A stretch of 64,000 bases of DNA from Streptomyces poonensis (GTDB lineage: Bacteria; Actinomycetota; Actinomycetes; Streptomycetales; Streptomycetaceae): assembly GCF_014650915.1 (NCBI RefSeq), contig NZ_BMVW01000006.1, forward strand, positions 139,811-203,810, written 5' to 3'. This document shows, in pieces, positions 53,273 through 61,549 of this stretch (its first letter is position 1; every line of letters starts with the position of its first letter). Below the pieces are notes generated by a model. The model searched no databases, had not been told where the DNA came from, and saw only the letters and a list, made by a program, of their open reading frames with translations. Made by a program: the position numbers and the translations under genes.

Positions 53273-54195
53273 CGCGTCCCCACCTCCACCGGGGTGGCCG
53301 GGAGGTCGTCCTGGTAGTGCCGCAGGAACAGCTCCTCGAGGGTCGGCGGGGTCGAGGTCAGCGACCGTACGCCGGAGTCGGTGAGCGAGCGCAGCACCGG
53401 GCCGAGCCGGTCCGTGTCCACCTGGAGCCGGACGCGCCCGCCGCGCACCTCGAGGCCATGGACGCCGGGCAGCCGGGACAGTCCGTCGGGCGTCCCGGCG
53501 AGTTCGGCGGTCACGCTCGTACGGGTCAGATGGCGCAGGTCGGCGAGCGAGCCGCTCTCCACGGTGCGGCCCCTGCGGATGATGCTGACCCGGTCGCACA
53601 GCTCCTCCACCTCGCTGAGGAGGTGCGAGGAGAGCAGGACGGTGCGGCCGCGGTCGCGCGCCTCGCCCACGCACCGCCGGAAGACCTCCTCCATCAGCGG
53701 GTCCAGGCCGGAGGTCGGCTCGTCCAGGATCAGCAGGTCGGCGTCGGAGGCGAAGGCGGCGACGAGGGCGACCTTCTGCCGGTTGCCCTTGGAGTAGGTG
53801 TGGCCCTTCTTGGTGGGGTCCAGCTCGAACCGCTCGAGCAGCTCGGCCCGCCGCGCCCGGTCGAGGCCCCCGCGCAGCCGCCCGTACAGGTCGATGACCT
53901 CGCCGCCGGAGAGGTTGCGCCACAGGGTGACGTCGCCGGGAACGTACGCGATACGGCGGTGCAGCTCGACCGCGTCCGCCCAGGGATCGCCGTCCAGCAG
54001 CCGTACGGCCCCCGCGTCGGCGCGGAGCAGGCCGAGCAGGATCCGGATGGCGGTGGACTTCCCGGCGCCGTTCGGCCCGAGGAAGCCGTGGACCTCACCG
54101 GTTCCGACGTGCAGGTCGAGACCGTCCAGTGCGTGTGTTCGCCCGAAGGACTTGTGCAGTCCGCACACGTCGATGGCGTGCCGTGCCGTGGTCAT
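53269..54195 (-). CDS. ABC transporter ATP-binding protein (DrrA/CcmA type)
   Basis: 308 residues; ATG. Walker A GPNGAGKST, Q-loop, signature near NLSGGE (NRQKVALVAAF), Walker B LLILDEPTSGLDP, H-loop LLSSHLLSEVEELCD, and the DrrA-type C-terminal dimer domain (SLADLRHLTRTSV; PPTLEELFLRHYQ). It energises the ABC-2 permease in the same operon. The start codon lies about 6 nt after the likely transcription start, with no Shine-Dalgarno, so the mRNA is probably leaderless. Divergent from a GbsR-like regulator across two overlapping palindromes. Confidence 0.93.
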   Translation of the reverse strand: MTTARHAIDVCGLHKSFGRTHALDGLDLHVGTGEVHGFLGPNGAGKSTAIRILLGLLRADAGAVRLLDGDPWADAVELHRRIAYVPGDVTLWRNLSGGEVIDLYGRLRGGLDRARRAELLERFELDPTKKGHTYSKGNRQKVALVAAFASDADLLILDEPTSGLDPLMEEVFRRCVGEARDRGRTVLLSSHLLSEVEELCDRVSIIRRGRTVESGSLADLRHLTRTSVTAELAGTPDGLSRLPGVHGLEVRGGRVRLQVDTDRLGPVLRSLTDSGVRSLTSTPPTLEELFLRHYQDDLPATPVEVGTR

Positions 54196-54200
54196 GCTTC

Positions 54201-54237
54201 TGAACGTACGGTACGTTCACAAATTTGTGAAGTTAAG
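54201..54237. promoter_or_regulatory. Overlapping palindromic operators between the ABC exporter and its regulator
   Basis: TGAACGTAC-G-GTACGTTCA (54201-54219) is a perfect 19-bp palindrome and overlaps TTCACAAATTTGTGAA (54216-54231), a perfect 16-bp palindrome. On the minus strand TTAACT and TACCGT are 17 bp apart (54231-54236 and 54208-54213) and form a plausible exporter promoter covered by both palindromes. The divergent regulator is the likely binder. Confidence 0.75.
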
Positions 54238-54322
54238 GAACCGTATAAATAGACGTTAGACTCGACGGTGGCGCCGACAGTGGCGCAGACAGTGGCGCAG
54301 ACGGCGACGGGAAGACGATCGG

Positions 54323-54889
54323 GTGACGATGGCGGACGGGCAGAACGTGAGCGAGTCGGTGACGGACCGGGCCCGGAGCGCGGCCACGGAAGCGGCCTCC
54401 GGCCGGGACTCCGAAGCCGTGTCACGTTTCGTCGAGCGGTTCGCCTCGCAGCTCGTCGAGGCGGGGATGCAGCGGATGCCCGCGCGGGTGTTCGCGGCGC
54501 TGCTCTCGTCCGACACCGGAGTCATGACCTCCGCGCAGCTCGGCGAGCAGCTCCGGATCAGCCCGGCCGCCGTCTCCGGCGCGGTGCGCTATCTCTCGCA
54601 GCAGCACATGGTCTCCCGGGAGCGCGAACCGGGCTCGCGCCGCGACCGGTACCGCGTGCACAGCGACCAGTGGTACGAGGCGGTGACGAACCGCGACGCC
54701 GTCCTCCGCCGCTGGGAGGACGCCCTGCGCGAGGGTGTCCAGCAGCTCGGCGCCGACACCCCGGCCGGCCGCCGGCTCGCCGAGACGCTCGCCTTCTTCG
54801 AGTTCCTCCAGGGCGAGATAGGCCGGCTGATGGAACGCTGGCGCGCCCACCGCGCGGAACTGTTCGGCGGGGGCCGGGCGGAGATCTGA
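54323..54889 (+). CDS. GbsR/MarR-family transcriptional regulator
   Basis: 188 residues from GTG with GGGAAG upstream (ATG two codons later is possible). A Thr/Ala/Ser N-terminus precedes a winged helix: FASQLVEAGMQRMPARVFAALLSSD, the helix-turn-helix TSAQLGEQLRISPAAVSGAVRYLSQQHMV and the wing REREPGSRRDRYRV. A helical dimer region (LAFFEFLQGEIGRLMERWRAH) ends the protein. GbsR-like regulators often repress adjacent transporters. It is divergent from the ABC exporter with two palindromes between, so it is very probably its repressor. Confidence 0.9.
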   Translation: MTMADGQNVSESVTDRARSAATEAASGRDSEAVSRFVERFASQLVEAGMQRMPARVFAALLSSDTGVMTSAQLGEQLRISPAAVSGAVRYLSQQHMVSREREPGSRRDRYRVHSDQWYEAVTNRDAVLRRWEDALREGVQQLGADTPAGRRLAETLAFFEFLQGEIGRLMERWRAHRAELFGGGRAEI

Positions 54890-54892
54890 CGG

Positions 54893-55948
54893 TCACCCCG
54901 GCAGCGTGAGCCCCCAGGCCCCCTCCCGTACGGTCCACGTCCGGGTCCGGACGGGGCCGGCGACGACGGAGTCCGACGCGTACCGGAAATCCGCCCCCGA
55001 CACGGTCACCCGCCGTCCGACGGCCCGCAGCGGAGCGGTCCCGGCACCCATCGACGCCGGCCGTGCCTCGACCTCCGCGGATCCGTCCCCGCCCGGCGTC
55101 ACCGACACCGTCCGGACCGGCTGGTCGAGGTCGACGAGCAGGACCCCGTCGACCTCCACCCGCAGCCGTGACGGCACGCATTCCGCATGGTCCGCGGCCC
55201 GAGCCGGGCGCGAGCCGAAACTGAACGTCCGCAGCAGGAGCCGGCGGGTCCGCAGCCACGGGGACGGAGCCGTGACACCCGCGGAGCCCTTGCCGCCGCT
55301 CCCGGCCGCGATTCCGCCCCCTCCGGCACCCTCGGCGCTCCCGACGGTCCCGGACCCCACGGGACCCACCGCGTGCCCGCCTCCCGCGATCCCGCCGCAG
55401 GTCCTCCAGAACCCGCCGGCTCTTCCGCACCCTCCGGCCCCCGGTACCGCCCCGGAGACCGACGGCAGCGGCACCGACGGGATGCCCACCGCCCCCAGCA
55501 CCACTCCGTCGCTGTCGTCCACCAGGAGATCCAGCCGCCGTTCGACACCGTCGAGCACGGCCCGCGCCGCGGCCACGGCGCCGGTGGGCACCCCCAGCGA
55601 ACGCGCCAGCGACAGCCCTCCGGCACCCGCACCCGCACTTACAGCCGCATCCGTCCCGGAACCGCCGCCACCGACCGGCACGAGCGACAGCGCGCACGTG
55701 GCCAGTTCCCGCTGCCGGTGGAGCACCGAGACGGCGCGCAGCAGCGCGCGGTCGTCACCGATCACGACCGGCCGCCGGGACCCGCGCCTCTCCAGCGCCC
55801 GCGCGAACTCCTCGGGCCCCTCCGGGAGGCAGACCTTCGTGCTCGCCGCGCCCGCGCTGAGCACGTCCTTCGCGATCCGTACCGACTCTCCGTCCGTTCG
55901 CCGGGCGAGGGGGTCGATGACCACCAGGAGCTGGTCGGAAGTCGCCAC
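54893..55948 (-). CDS. Diacylglycerol-kinase-like protein with altered nucleotide motif
   Basis: 351 residues from the GTG with AGGACCGAG upstream; a longer ATG reading starts at 56005. The N-terminus QLLVVIDPLARRTDG, a second motif PVVIGDDRALLRAV and the LSLVPVG...LSLARSLGVP segment match the DAGK/lipid-kinase fold in order. However, the catalytic GGDGT is replaced by GDDRA and the APAGTxND motif is rewritten with a Gly-rich insertion. A large Gly/Ala-rich insert (about 190-245) is low-complexity. It may be a non-catalytic lipid-binding homologue. Divergent from purA across a 199-bp gap, an arrangement I recall as conserved in Streptomyces. Confidence 0.65.
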   Translation of the reverse strand: MATSDQLLVVIDPLARRTDGESVRIAKDVLSAGAASTKVCLPEGPEEFARALERRGSRRPVVIGDDRALLRAVSVLHRQRELATCALSLVPVGGGGSGTDAAVSAGAGAGGLSLARSLGVPTGAVAAARAVLDGVERRLDLLVDDSDGVVLGAVGIPSVPLPSVSGAVPGAGGCGRAGGFWRTCGGIAGGGHAVGPVGSGTVGSAEGAGGGGIAAGSGGKGSAGVTAPSPWLRTRRLLLRTFSFGSRPARAADHAECVPSRLRVEVDGVLLVDLDQPVRTVSVTPGGDGSAEVEARPASMGAGTAPLRAVGRRVTVSGADFRYASDSVVAGPVRTRTWTVREGAWGLTLPG

Positions 55949-56147
55949 CTCGGTCCTGCCTCGCTTCCTCGGGTAGCATCTTTGTGCAAGAGCCCCTTGC
56001 GCCATTTAGCCAGGGGCTTCGTCTATTCCGGGGCATCCGGGTCCGACGACGGAGGACGGCCGGGAACGGCCACCGTGTACGCGGCACACAGGGTGCCCCG
56101 TACGCCCCTGACGTTGGACATGCCCCGCCCGGAAGGGGTGTACGCGC

Positions 56148-57431
56148 GTGCCCGCACTTGTGCTGCTCGGTGCTCAGTGGGGTGACGAAGGCAAGGGGAA
56201 GGCCACCGACCTGCTCGGCGGATCGGTGGACTACGTGGTGCGCTACCAGGGCGGCAACAACGCCGGCCACACGGTAGTCGTGGGTGACCAGAAGTACGCC
56301 CTCCACCTCCTCCCTTCCGGAATCCTGTCCCCGGAGTGCACTCCGGTCATCGGAAACGGCGTCGTCGTCGACCCGTCGGTCCTGCTCTCCGAGCTGAGCG
56401 GACTCAACGAGCGCGGCGTCGACACCTCCAAGCTGCTCATCAGCGGCAACGCCCACATCATCACGCCGTACAACGTCACCGTCGACAAGGTGACGGAGCG
56501 CTTCCTCGGCAAGCGCAAGATCGGCACGACGGGCCGCGGCATCGGCCCGACGTACGCCGACAAGATCAACCGTGTGGGCATCCGCGTGCAGGACCTGTAC
56601 GACGAGTCGATCCTGCAGCAGAAGGTCGAGGCGGCCCTCGACGTCAAGAACCAGCTGCTCACCAAGCTCTACAACCGCCGCGCCATCACCGCCGACCAGG
56701 TGGTCGAGGAGCTGCTCGGCTACGCGGAGCAGATCAAGCCGTACGTCGCCGACACGGTCCTGGTCCTGAACCAGGCGCTGGAGGAGGACAAGGTCGTCCT
56801 GTTCGAGGGCGGCCAGGGCACGCTCCTGGACATCGACCACGGCACGTACCCCTTCGTGACCTCGTCGAACCCGACCGCGGGCGGTGCCTGCACGGGCTCC
56901 GGCGTCGGCCCGACGAAGATCAGCCGTGTGATCGGCATCCTGAAGGCGTACACGACCCGCGTCGGCGCCGGCCCGTTCCCGACCGAGCTGTTCGACGAGG
57001 ACGGCGAGGCGCTGCGCCGCATCGGCGGCGAGCGGGGCGTGACGACCGGCCGCGACCGCCGCTGCGGCTGGTTCGACGCGGTGATCGCCCGGTACGCGAC
57101 CCGGGTCAACGGCCTGACGGACTTCTTCCTCACCAAGCTCGACGTCCTGACGGGCTGGGAGGAGATCCCGGTCTGTGTGGCGTACGAGATCGACGGCAAG
57201 CGCGTCGAGGAACTCCCCTACAGCCAGACGGACTTCCACCACGCGAAGCCCATCTACGAGACGCTCCCCGGCTGGTCCGAGGACATCACGAAGGCCAAGT
57301 CGTTCTCCGACCTGCCGAAGAACGCCCAGAACTACGTGAAGGCGCTGGAGGAGATGTCCGGCGCCCCGATCTCCGCGATCGGCGTGGGCCCGGGCCGGGA
57401 CGAGACGATCGAGATCAACTCGTTCCTGTAG
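56148..57431 (+). CDS. purA: Adenylosuccinate synthetase
   Basis: 427 residues; GTG start. Catalyses GTP-dependent conversion of IMP and aspartate to adenylosuccinate. Diagnostic motifs are VLLGAQWGDEGKGKATDLL (P-loop-like, catalytic Asp and Lys), GGNNAGHTVV with the active-site His, GTTGRGIGPTYADK, VLFEGGQGTLLDIDHGTYPFVTSS and GVTTGRDRRCGWFD. Full length and intact. The gene is monocistronic, ending in a strong bidirectional hairpin. No purine riboswitch was recognised in its leader. Confidence 0.98.
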   Translation: MPALVLLGAQWGDEGKGKATDLLGGSVDYVVRYQGGNNAGHTVVVGDQKYALHLLPSGILSPECTPVIGNGVVVDPSVLLSELSGLNERGVDTSKLLISGNAHIITPYNVTVDKVTERFLGKRKIGTTGRGIGPTYADKINRVGIRVQDLYDESILQQKVEAALDVKNQLLTKLYNRRAITADQVVEELLGYAEQIKPYVADTVLVLNQALEEDKVVLFEGGQGTLLDIDHGTYPFVTSSNPTAGGACTGSGVGPTKISRVIGILKAYTTRVGAGPFPTELFDEDGEALRRIGGERGVTTGRDRRCGWFDAVIARYATRVNGLTDFFLTKLDVLTGWEEIPVCVAYEIDGKRVEELPYSQTDFHHAKPIYETLPGWSEDITKAKSFSDLPKNAQNYVKALEEMSGAPISAIGVGPGRDETIEINSFL

Positions 57432-57469
57432 GCCGGCTGCAGGCCGCGCGGCGGTCGTACGACAGCAGT

Positions 57470-57501
57470 GAGGGGCGCCCCCCGTCCGGGGGGCGCCCCT
57501 C
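57470..57501. terminator. Bidirectional terminator between purA and the I36-type gene
   Basis: A perfect 14-bp GC-rich stem (GAGGGGCGCCCCCC and its complement) with a 4-nt loop lies 38 bp after the purA stop and 20 bp after the stop of the convergent secreted-protein gene. Confidence 0.83.
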
Positions 57502-57521
57502 GTGCTTACGGGTCGCTCGGC

Positions 57522-57893
57522 CTAACAGCCCGTCGTCCATGTGTGAGAGCCACCGTCGTCGTTCGCGCCCCCGTCATAGGCGACCTCCTGGCCCGGGGCC
57601 AGGCAGAGGGTGACGCGGCCGGTGAGCTCGCGGCCCTCGTAGATCTTGACGTGGTCGGGGACGCCGGGGCCGGAGACACCGTGGTTGGCCCACGAGGAGT
57701 CCTGCTTGAACATGTCGCCCTCCCACCAGTGGTCGTCGCCGCTGTGCTCGATCTTCATGCCGTCGAAGTTGGCGTCCGTCCACACACAGAAGTAGCCGCT
57801 GCGGCAGTCGGCCGCCCCGGCGGCGGCCGAGGTGGCGAGGACGGCTCCGCCGGAGAGCAGGGTGGCGGTGAGGAGGGCGGTGATGCGGTTCAT
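57522..57893 (-). CDS. Secreted peptidase-inhibitor I36-type small protein
   Basis: 123 residues; ATG with AAGAGAGGAA upstream. The Sec signal peptide (MNRITALLTATLLSGGAVLA, cleavage near AAGAADC) leaves a mature protein of about 95 residues with four cysteines, presumably two disulphides. The pattern DCRSGYFCVWTDANFDG, then KIYEGRELTGRVTLCL and TWTTGC at the end, matches the I36/SMPI-like beta-gamma-crystallin family of Streptomyces metalloproteinase inhibitors. Whether it inhibits proteases is untested. It is transcribed convergently with purA. Confidence 0.8.
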   Translation of the reverse strand: MNRITALLTATLLSGGAVLATSAAAGAADCRSGYFCVWTDANFDGMKIEHSGDDHWWEGDMFKQDSSWANHGVSGPGVPDHVKIYEGRELTGRVTLCLAPGQEVAYDGGANDDGGSHTWTTGC

Positions 57894-57924
57894 AGGTGTG
57901 TTCCTCTCTTGATTCTTGTTGTGG

Positions 57925-58431
57925 TCACTCGGTGGTGAGCAGCGGCCCGGCGGCCCGTACGGCGCGGGCCCGCATCCGGCGCCAGTCGGCCAGTTCGGCG
58001 CGGTGCCGGGCGCGGACCTCGGCGAGGGTGCGGTGGGTGTGGGCGGCCTCGGGACGCAGATTGCCGACGATCACCGAGGCCCGGAACCAGCGGCGTTGGT
58101 CGCCGTACAGCCGGCGTTGGGCGGCGGCGAGGCAGCCGTCGGTGTGGGCGCGGACGGTGTAACCGGTGGGGAGCCTGAGCGAGAGTTCCGCCTTGCCCGT
58201 GCCGAACAGCGCGTCCGCGAGGTGCTGTTGCTCGGCGGCGGAAGGTGAGCTCTGTCCGGGGCGCGGCGGAACAAGCCCCTGACGGGTGAGACAGGCGTCG
58301 GTGAGGCGCTGGGTGGCGGTCTTGATGAGGTCGTCGGGGGACGGGCGGGCTGCCGGACTCGTGGTCGTGCAGGCGGTCAGGAGGCCGGCGGTGGCCAGCA
58401 ACGTGGCGGTGGCGAGGGCGATGTGGCGCAC
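57925..58431 (-). CDS. Small lipoprotein, unknown function
   Basis: 168 residues from the GTG giving VRHIALATATLLATAGLLTAC, a lipoprotein signal with lipobox; upstream starts lack this feature. The mature part is polar with three cysteines (DACLTRQGLVPP; DGCLAAAQRRLYG) and Arg-rich helices (RTLAEVRARHRAELADWRRM). No family recognised. It lies 31 bp upstream of the I36-type gene on the same strand, so they may be co-transcribed as two secreted products. Confidence 0.7.
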   Translation of the reverse strand: MRHIALATATLLATAGLLTACTTTSPAARPSPDDLIKTATQRLTDACLTRQGLVPPRPGQSSPSAAEQQHLADALFGTGKAELSLRLPTGYTVRAHTDGCLAAAQRRLYGDQRRWFRASVIVGNLRPEAAHTHRTLAEVRARHRAELADWRRMRARAVRAAGPLLTTE

Positions 58432-58649
58432 TGGGCGGTCCCGGGTCGTGGAGGCCGATGTGTGGGTGCGGTCGGGAGCGTGAACTCCCCACCGGCCGAC
58501 GGGACCATGCGCCACACCGCTCGTTCAGGTGATCAGGGAGCCGACCCGGGGGTGGCGGGCAGGTCGTGAGCCATTGCAGTGCCTCCCGCGCTCGAGGCCG
58601 CGGCGGGAAGATACGGTCCCTGCGTGAGTCACGGCGAGAGGGCGGGTTG

Positions 58650-59501
58650 ATGGCGGCCAGGAAGCCTCCGACCGAGCGGCAGCGGCGGTTGGGCACGGAG
58701 CTGCGGAAGATGCGTGAGCAGGTCGGCCTGTCACTGACCGAGGCGGCCGAGCTGCACCGAGTGGACAAGGCCACGATCAGCAACACGGAGTCGGCCCGGT
58801 TCGGTGTGAGCGCGGACCGCGTTCGAGTGTGGGCCACCAACTACGCCTGTCCGGACCGTGCGTACGTCGACGCGCTCGCGGACATGGCGAGGGAACGCGG
58901 CAAGAACTGGTGGGACGAGTACCGAGCCGTGCTCCCGGCTGTGCTCCTGGACCTGGCGGAGCTGGAGCGGCACGCGACGGCGCTGCGCACCGCACAGCTG
59001 ACCCACATGCCGGGGCTCCTCCAGAACGAGGACTACGCGCGCGCCGTGTTCAAGGAGGCGGTGCCCGAACTCGGCGCTGACGACCTCGACCGCAAGGTCG
59101 AGTTCCGGGTCAGGCGGTGCTCCGTACTCGACGCGGCGGAGCCACCGTCGTGCACCTTCCTCATCCACGAGGCCGCGCTGCGCATGCTGTTCGGCGGCGC
59201 TCGGGTGATGAAGTCGCAGCTGGATCATCTGCTGGAGCAGTCGGAGCGCAGCAACGTGACCGTCAGAGTGCTCCCTTTCACCGTCGGCGGGTTCCCGAGC
59301 GCGGGAAGTTCCGCCATGTACGCCTGCGGCCCTGTCCAGCGGCTGGACACGGTTCAGTCGGACACTCCCCTGGGTTCACGGTTTCTCCATGCTGACACCC
59401 ATCTCGCCAACTACCGCCTTGTTCTGGACCGTATGGAAGAGCGGGCGCTCGACCCTGACCGTTCGTGCGACCTCATACGTGAAGTCGGCAAACAACTCTG
59501 A
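58650..59501 (+). CDS. XRE-family regulator with DUF5753-type C-terminal domain
   Basis: 283 residues from the ATG of MAARKPPTERQRRLG. The N-terminal helix-turn-helix (LGTELRKMREQVGLSLTEAAELHRVDKATISNTESARFG, read in pieces) is followed by a long DUF5753 domain (HMPGLLQNEDYARAVF; RVRRCSVLDAAEPP; FLIHEAALRMLFGG; VTVRVLPFTVGGFPSAG). This architecture, followed 4 bp later by a DUF397 gene, is the WhiJ/BldB-associated type expanded in Streptomyces, usually tied to developmental regulation. The specific target is unknown. Confidence 0.9.
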   Translation: MAARKPPTERQRRLGTELRKMREQVGLSLTEAAELHRVDKATISNTESARFGVSADRVRVWATNYACPDRAYVDALADMARERGKNWWDEYRAVLPAVLLDLAELERHATALRTAQLTHMPGLLQNEDYARAVFKEAVPELGADDLDRKVEFRVRRCSVLDAAEPPSCTFLIHEAALRMLFGGARVMKSQLDHLLEQSERSNVTVRVLPFTVGGFPSAGSSAMYACGPVQRLDTVQSDTPLGSRFLHADTHLANYRLVLDRMEERALDPDRSCDLIREVGKQL

Positions 59502-59505
59502 GGGC

Positions 59506-59730
59506 ATGACAGCAGTGGACATAGCGTGGCGTAAGTCCTCCTTCTCCGAGGACTCGGACGGCAATTGCATCGAACTCGCCCAGCATGGTGAGGGTGTGCT
59601 TATGCGGGAGAGTGATGCACCGGGTGCGGTGATGGCGGCCCACGCCCACGGGCTCCGCATGCTCATCGCCGCCGTCAAAGCCGGCACGGCCGACTCGACA
59701 TGGGCTTGGCATATGCCATCTAAGCGTTGA
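59506..59730 (+). CDS. DUF397 domain protein
   Basis: 74 residues from the ATG 4 nt after the XRE gene stop. DUF397 hallmark WRKSSFSEDSDGNCIELA, then VLMRESDAPG. It is normally paired with an XRE/DUF5753 regulator, as here, and thought to act as its partner (antitoxin- or modulator-like in WhiJ systems). The C-terminal extension after the domain (AAHAHGLRMLIAAVKAGTAD) is typical. Confidence 0.9.
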   Translation: MTAVDIAWRKSSFSEDSDGNCIELAQHGEGVLMRESDAPGAVMAAHAHGLRMLIAAVKAGTADSTWAWHMPSKR

Positions 59731-59872
59731 TGTCACTTCAATGTTGAGGTGGCGTGTATGTTGTGGCTGCACGTCTAGCTACAGCGTGTGATCGCACGGT
59801 TGCAGCGAAAACAGAGCCCCGGCGGTGTGTCCGCACCCCGGGGCATGGCCAACGCCGCAAAGGAGCGTCAGC

Positions 59873-60250
59873 ATGGCCAACCCTATCCGGCATGCCCTGT
59901 ACCGGGCACTCGTCCTTCTCCTCTCCCTCCTGATCCCCGCCACCGGACGTCGCCGTCGCCTTCACGGGCCGCGGCAGCTCGCACCGATGGCGCCACGCAC
60001 CCTCTCCGGGCTGCGGCTGCTCATCCGCCGGACCGTCCCGCCCGGTCTCTTCTCCCCGGACAGGATGAAGGCCCCCGCACTCCTCGACGACCCGAGTCCC
60101 CTCGTACGCCCTTACCTCCTGGCCCACGAACGACGACAGCAACAGCAGGAACGCCGCGCCGCACTCGTGCTCGCGATGGACGGCATCGACGTGGGCCCGT
60201 GGGTGATCCACGGTCACCGCATCGGAACCCCGGCGGGGGTGGCTGCCTGA
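59873..60250 (+). CDS. Hypothetical protein with N-terminal hydrophobic segment
   Basis: 125 residues; ATG with AAAGGAG upstream. One hydrophobic segment near the N-terminus (LYRALVLLLSLLIPATG) is followed by a strongly basic stretch (GRRRRLHGPRQ), then a soluble region with Leu/Arg helices and a C-terminal WVIHGHRIGTP. No family recognised. The stop overlaps the next gene's ATG (TGATG), so the two are co-translated. It lies just downstream of the XRE/DUF397 pair and may be its output. Confidence 0.55.
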   Translation: MANPIRHALYRALVLLLSLLIPATGRRRRLHGPRQLAPMAPRTLSGLRLLIRRTVPPGLFSPDRMKAPALLDDPSPLVRPYLLAHERRQQQQERRAALVLAMDGIDVGPWVIHGHRIGTPAGVAA

Positions 60251-60522
60251 TGAGCGCTCAGCAGGACGCCCGCGTACGAGTGAGCCGTGTGCCCGGGAAG
60301 CCGGTGCGGCGGGGCGAGGACGGGGCGATCGCCATCGAGCTGTGGCTGAGCCGCGGGGGAGTGTTCGACTCCGACGTCGCGCTGCACCTCACGCCTGCCG
60401 AGGCCGAGGTGCTGCACGCCCAGCTCTGTTACGCGCTCGAGGACGAGACGGTGGCACTCATCGTGCCCGAGGCGGAGTTGCCCGACTGCCGGAAGGGTGT
60501 CTCCGCGAGACGGCGGCTGTGA
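60250..60522 (+). CDS. Hypothetical small soluble protein
   Basis: 90 residues; its ATG overlaps the stop of the preceding gene. No signal or membrane segment. The middle reads AIELWLSRGGVFDSDVALHL and TPAEAEVLHAQLCYALEDE, suggesting an alpha/beta fold of unknown family; the tail is basic (CRKGVSARRRL). Translational coupling implies it works with the small basic protein upstream. Composition agrees with surrounding genes, so it is probably real. Confidence 0.55.
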   Translation: MSAQQDARVRVSRVPGKPVRRGEDGAIAIELWLSRGGVFDSDVALHLTPAEAEVLHAQLCYALEDETVALIVPEAELPDCRKGVSARRRL

Positions 60523-60661
60523 GCCGCTCGGGTATGTCGGTGGCCGGGTGACTACGGATCGGCCGGAGGTCGCCGTCTGCCGGGCCCCGGCCGGTGGACC
60601 TGTTGGTCTCCACCCGCAGCAGCGAGCCGTCGTCGAGTTCGATCGTGGTGATGGCTGTCAT
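60458..60661 (-). CDS. Possible short ORF resembling the trypsin-co-occurring (CU044_2847) domain start
   Basis: The first 35 or so residues (MTAITTIELDDGSLLRVETN) look like the start of TCO1-type domains, but the ORF then enters sequence antisense to the preceding gene and has no further similarity. Either a short relic or chance. Low confidence. Confidence 0.2.
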   Translation of the reverse strand: MTAITTIELDDGSLLRVETNRSTGRGPADGDLRPIRSHPATDIPERLTAAVSRRHPSGSRATPPRAR

Positions 60662-60773
60662 GGAGGGGCGGCCCTGTCCTGTGATGCCGACGATGCCGAG
60701 CGAGCATCACGTCACGAGGGCCAACCCACTTGATCACAAACGGACTTGGCGCGTCCGTGGGAAAGTCGTCCAC

Positions 60774-61424
60774 TCAGCTGAACACGATCATCGACCCCTG
60801 CGCCAGACTCCGCGTCGCCGCCGCGTGCAGCCCCAGCCACACGTGGCGTTCGCGGGCGAACGGGCTGGGGTCGTACGGGGCGGGGACGGCCCGTTCCTCC
60901 AGTTCCGTGGGGGCGAGCGGAGGGGCGGGGGCCGCCGGAGGGTTCGCCGGGTCGATGCCGATCGACGGGGCCACGAACTCCAGTTCCCGCAGCAGTGTCT
61001 GGGAGGAGCCCAGCGGGCCGCCGCCGGCGAGGAGTTCGTCGTCGGAGAGGGGGTGCGGGAAGTCGACCGGAACGTACGCGCCCGCGTGGTCGTAGTGCCA
61101 GACCAGGTGGGACTGCTGGGCGGTCGACTCGAACATCTCCAGCAACTGCTCGTAGTCGCCGCCGAGTTCGTCGACCGGGGTCACCGGAAGGCCGCAGACC
61201 TGGAGCAGGTACGCCCGCCGCAGGAAGTGCAGCGCGTCGTAGTCGAAGACGGCGACCGGGGCCACCTCGCCGGACAGGCCCGGCATGTACTGGTACACCG
61301 GGACCGCGGGCAGTCCGGCCTCGTGGAGGACCTTGTTGTAGAGCGCGAGTTCCTCGGCGAAGGGGTTGTCGGGGGTGTGGCACAACACGTCGACGAGCGG
61401 GACCAGCCACAGGTCACAGGCCAA
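60774..61424 (-). CDS. Conserved-looking hypothetical protein, unknown family
   Basis: 216 residues from TTG, chosen because AAGGAG lies 7 nt upstream. Soluble, rich in aromatic and acidic residues (VPLVDVLCHTPDNPFAEELALYNKVL; YQYMPGLSGEVAPVAVFDYD; SHLVWHYDHAGAYVPVDFPHP; SSQTLLRELEFVAP). A Pro/Ala linker separates the last 45 residues. No family recognised. It follows the GntR gene on the same strand (125-bp gap), with no sign of a signal peptide. Base composition is as for the flanking genes. Confidence 0.6.
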   Translation of the reverse strand: MACDLWLVPLVDVLCHTPDNPFAEELALYNKVLHEAGLPAVPVYQYMPGLSGEVAPVAVFDYDALHFLRRAYLLQVCGLPVTPVDELGGDYEQLLEMFESTAQQSHLVWHYDHAGAYVPVDFPHPLSDDELLAGGGPLGSSQTLLRELEFVAPSIGIDPANPPAAPAPPLAPTELEERAVPAPYDPSPFARERHVWLGLHAAATRSLAQGSMIVFS

Positions 61425-61549
61425 AGGAAGGCTCCTTGCGTAGCACAGTGGTGAGGAAAGGGTAAGGGCAGGGACCCGTCCGGGCGCCTTTCGTGCGTGT
61501 CTCTATACCCATACTCCGGCGGCCCGGGAACCAGGTCCGGCCGCGCGGT

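Noticed and set aside
49659..54889. P450 plus ABC exporter plus regulator as a small biosynthetic gene cluster
   Set aside because: No core biosynthetic enzyme; P450 and exporter are in opposite orientations with separate promoters, and the order resembles the conserved core genome.
55991..56028. Hairpin AGCCCCT...AGGGGCT before purA as a riboswitch
   Set aside because: Only 7 bp with a 24-nt loop, no purine-riboswitch core or pseudoknot elements visible.
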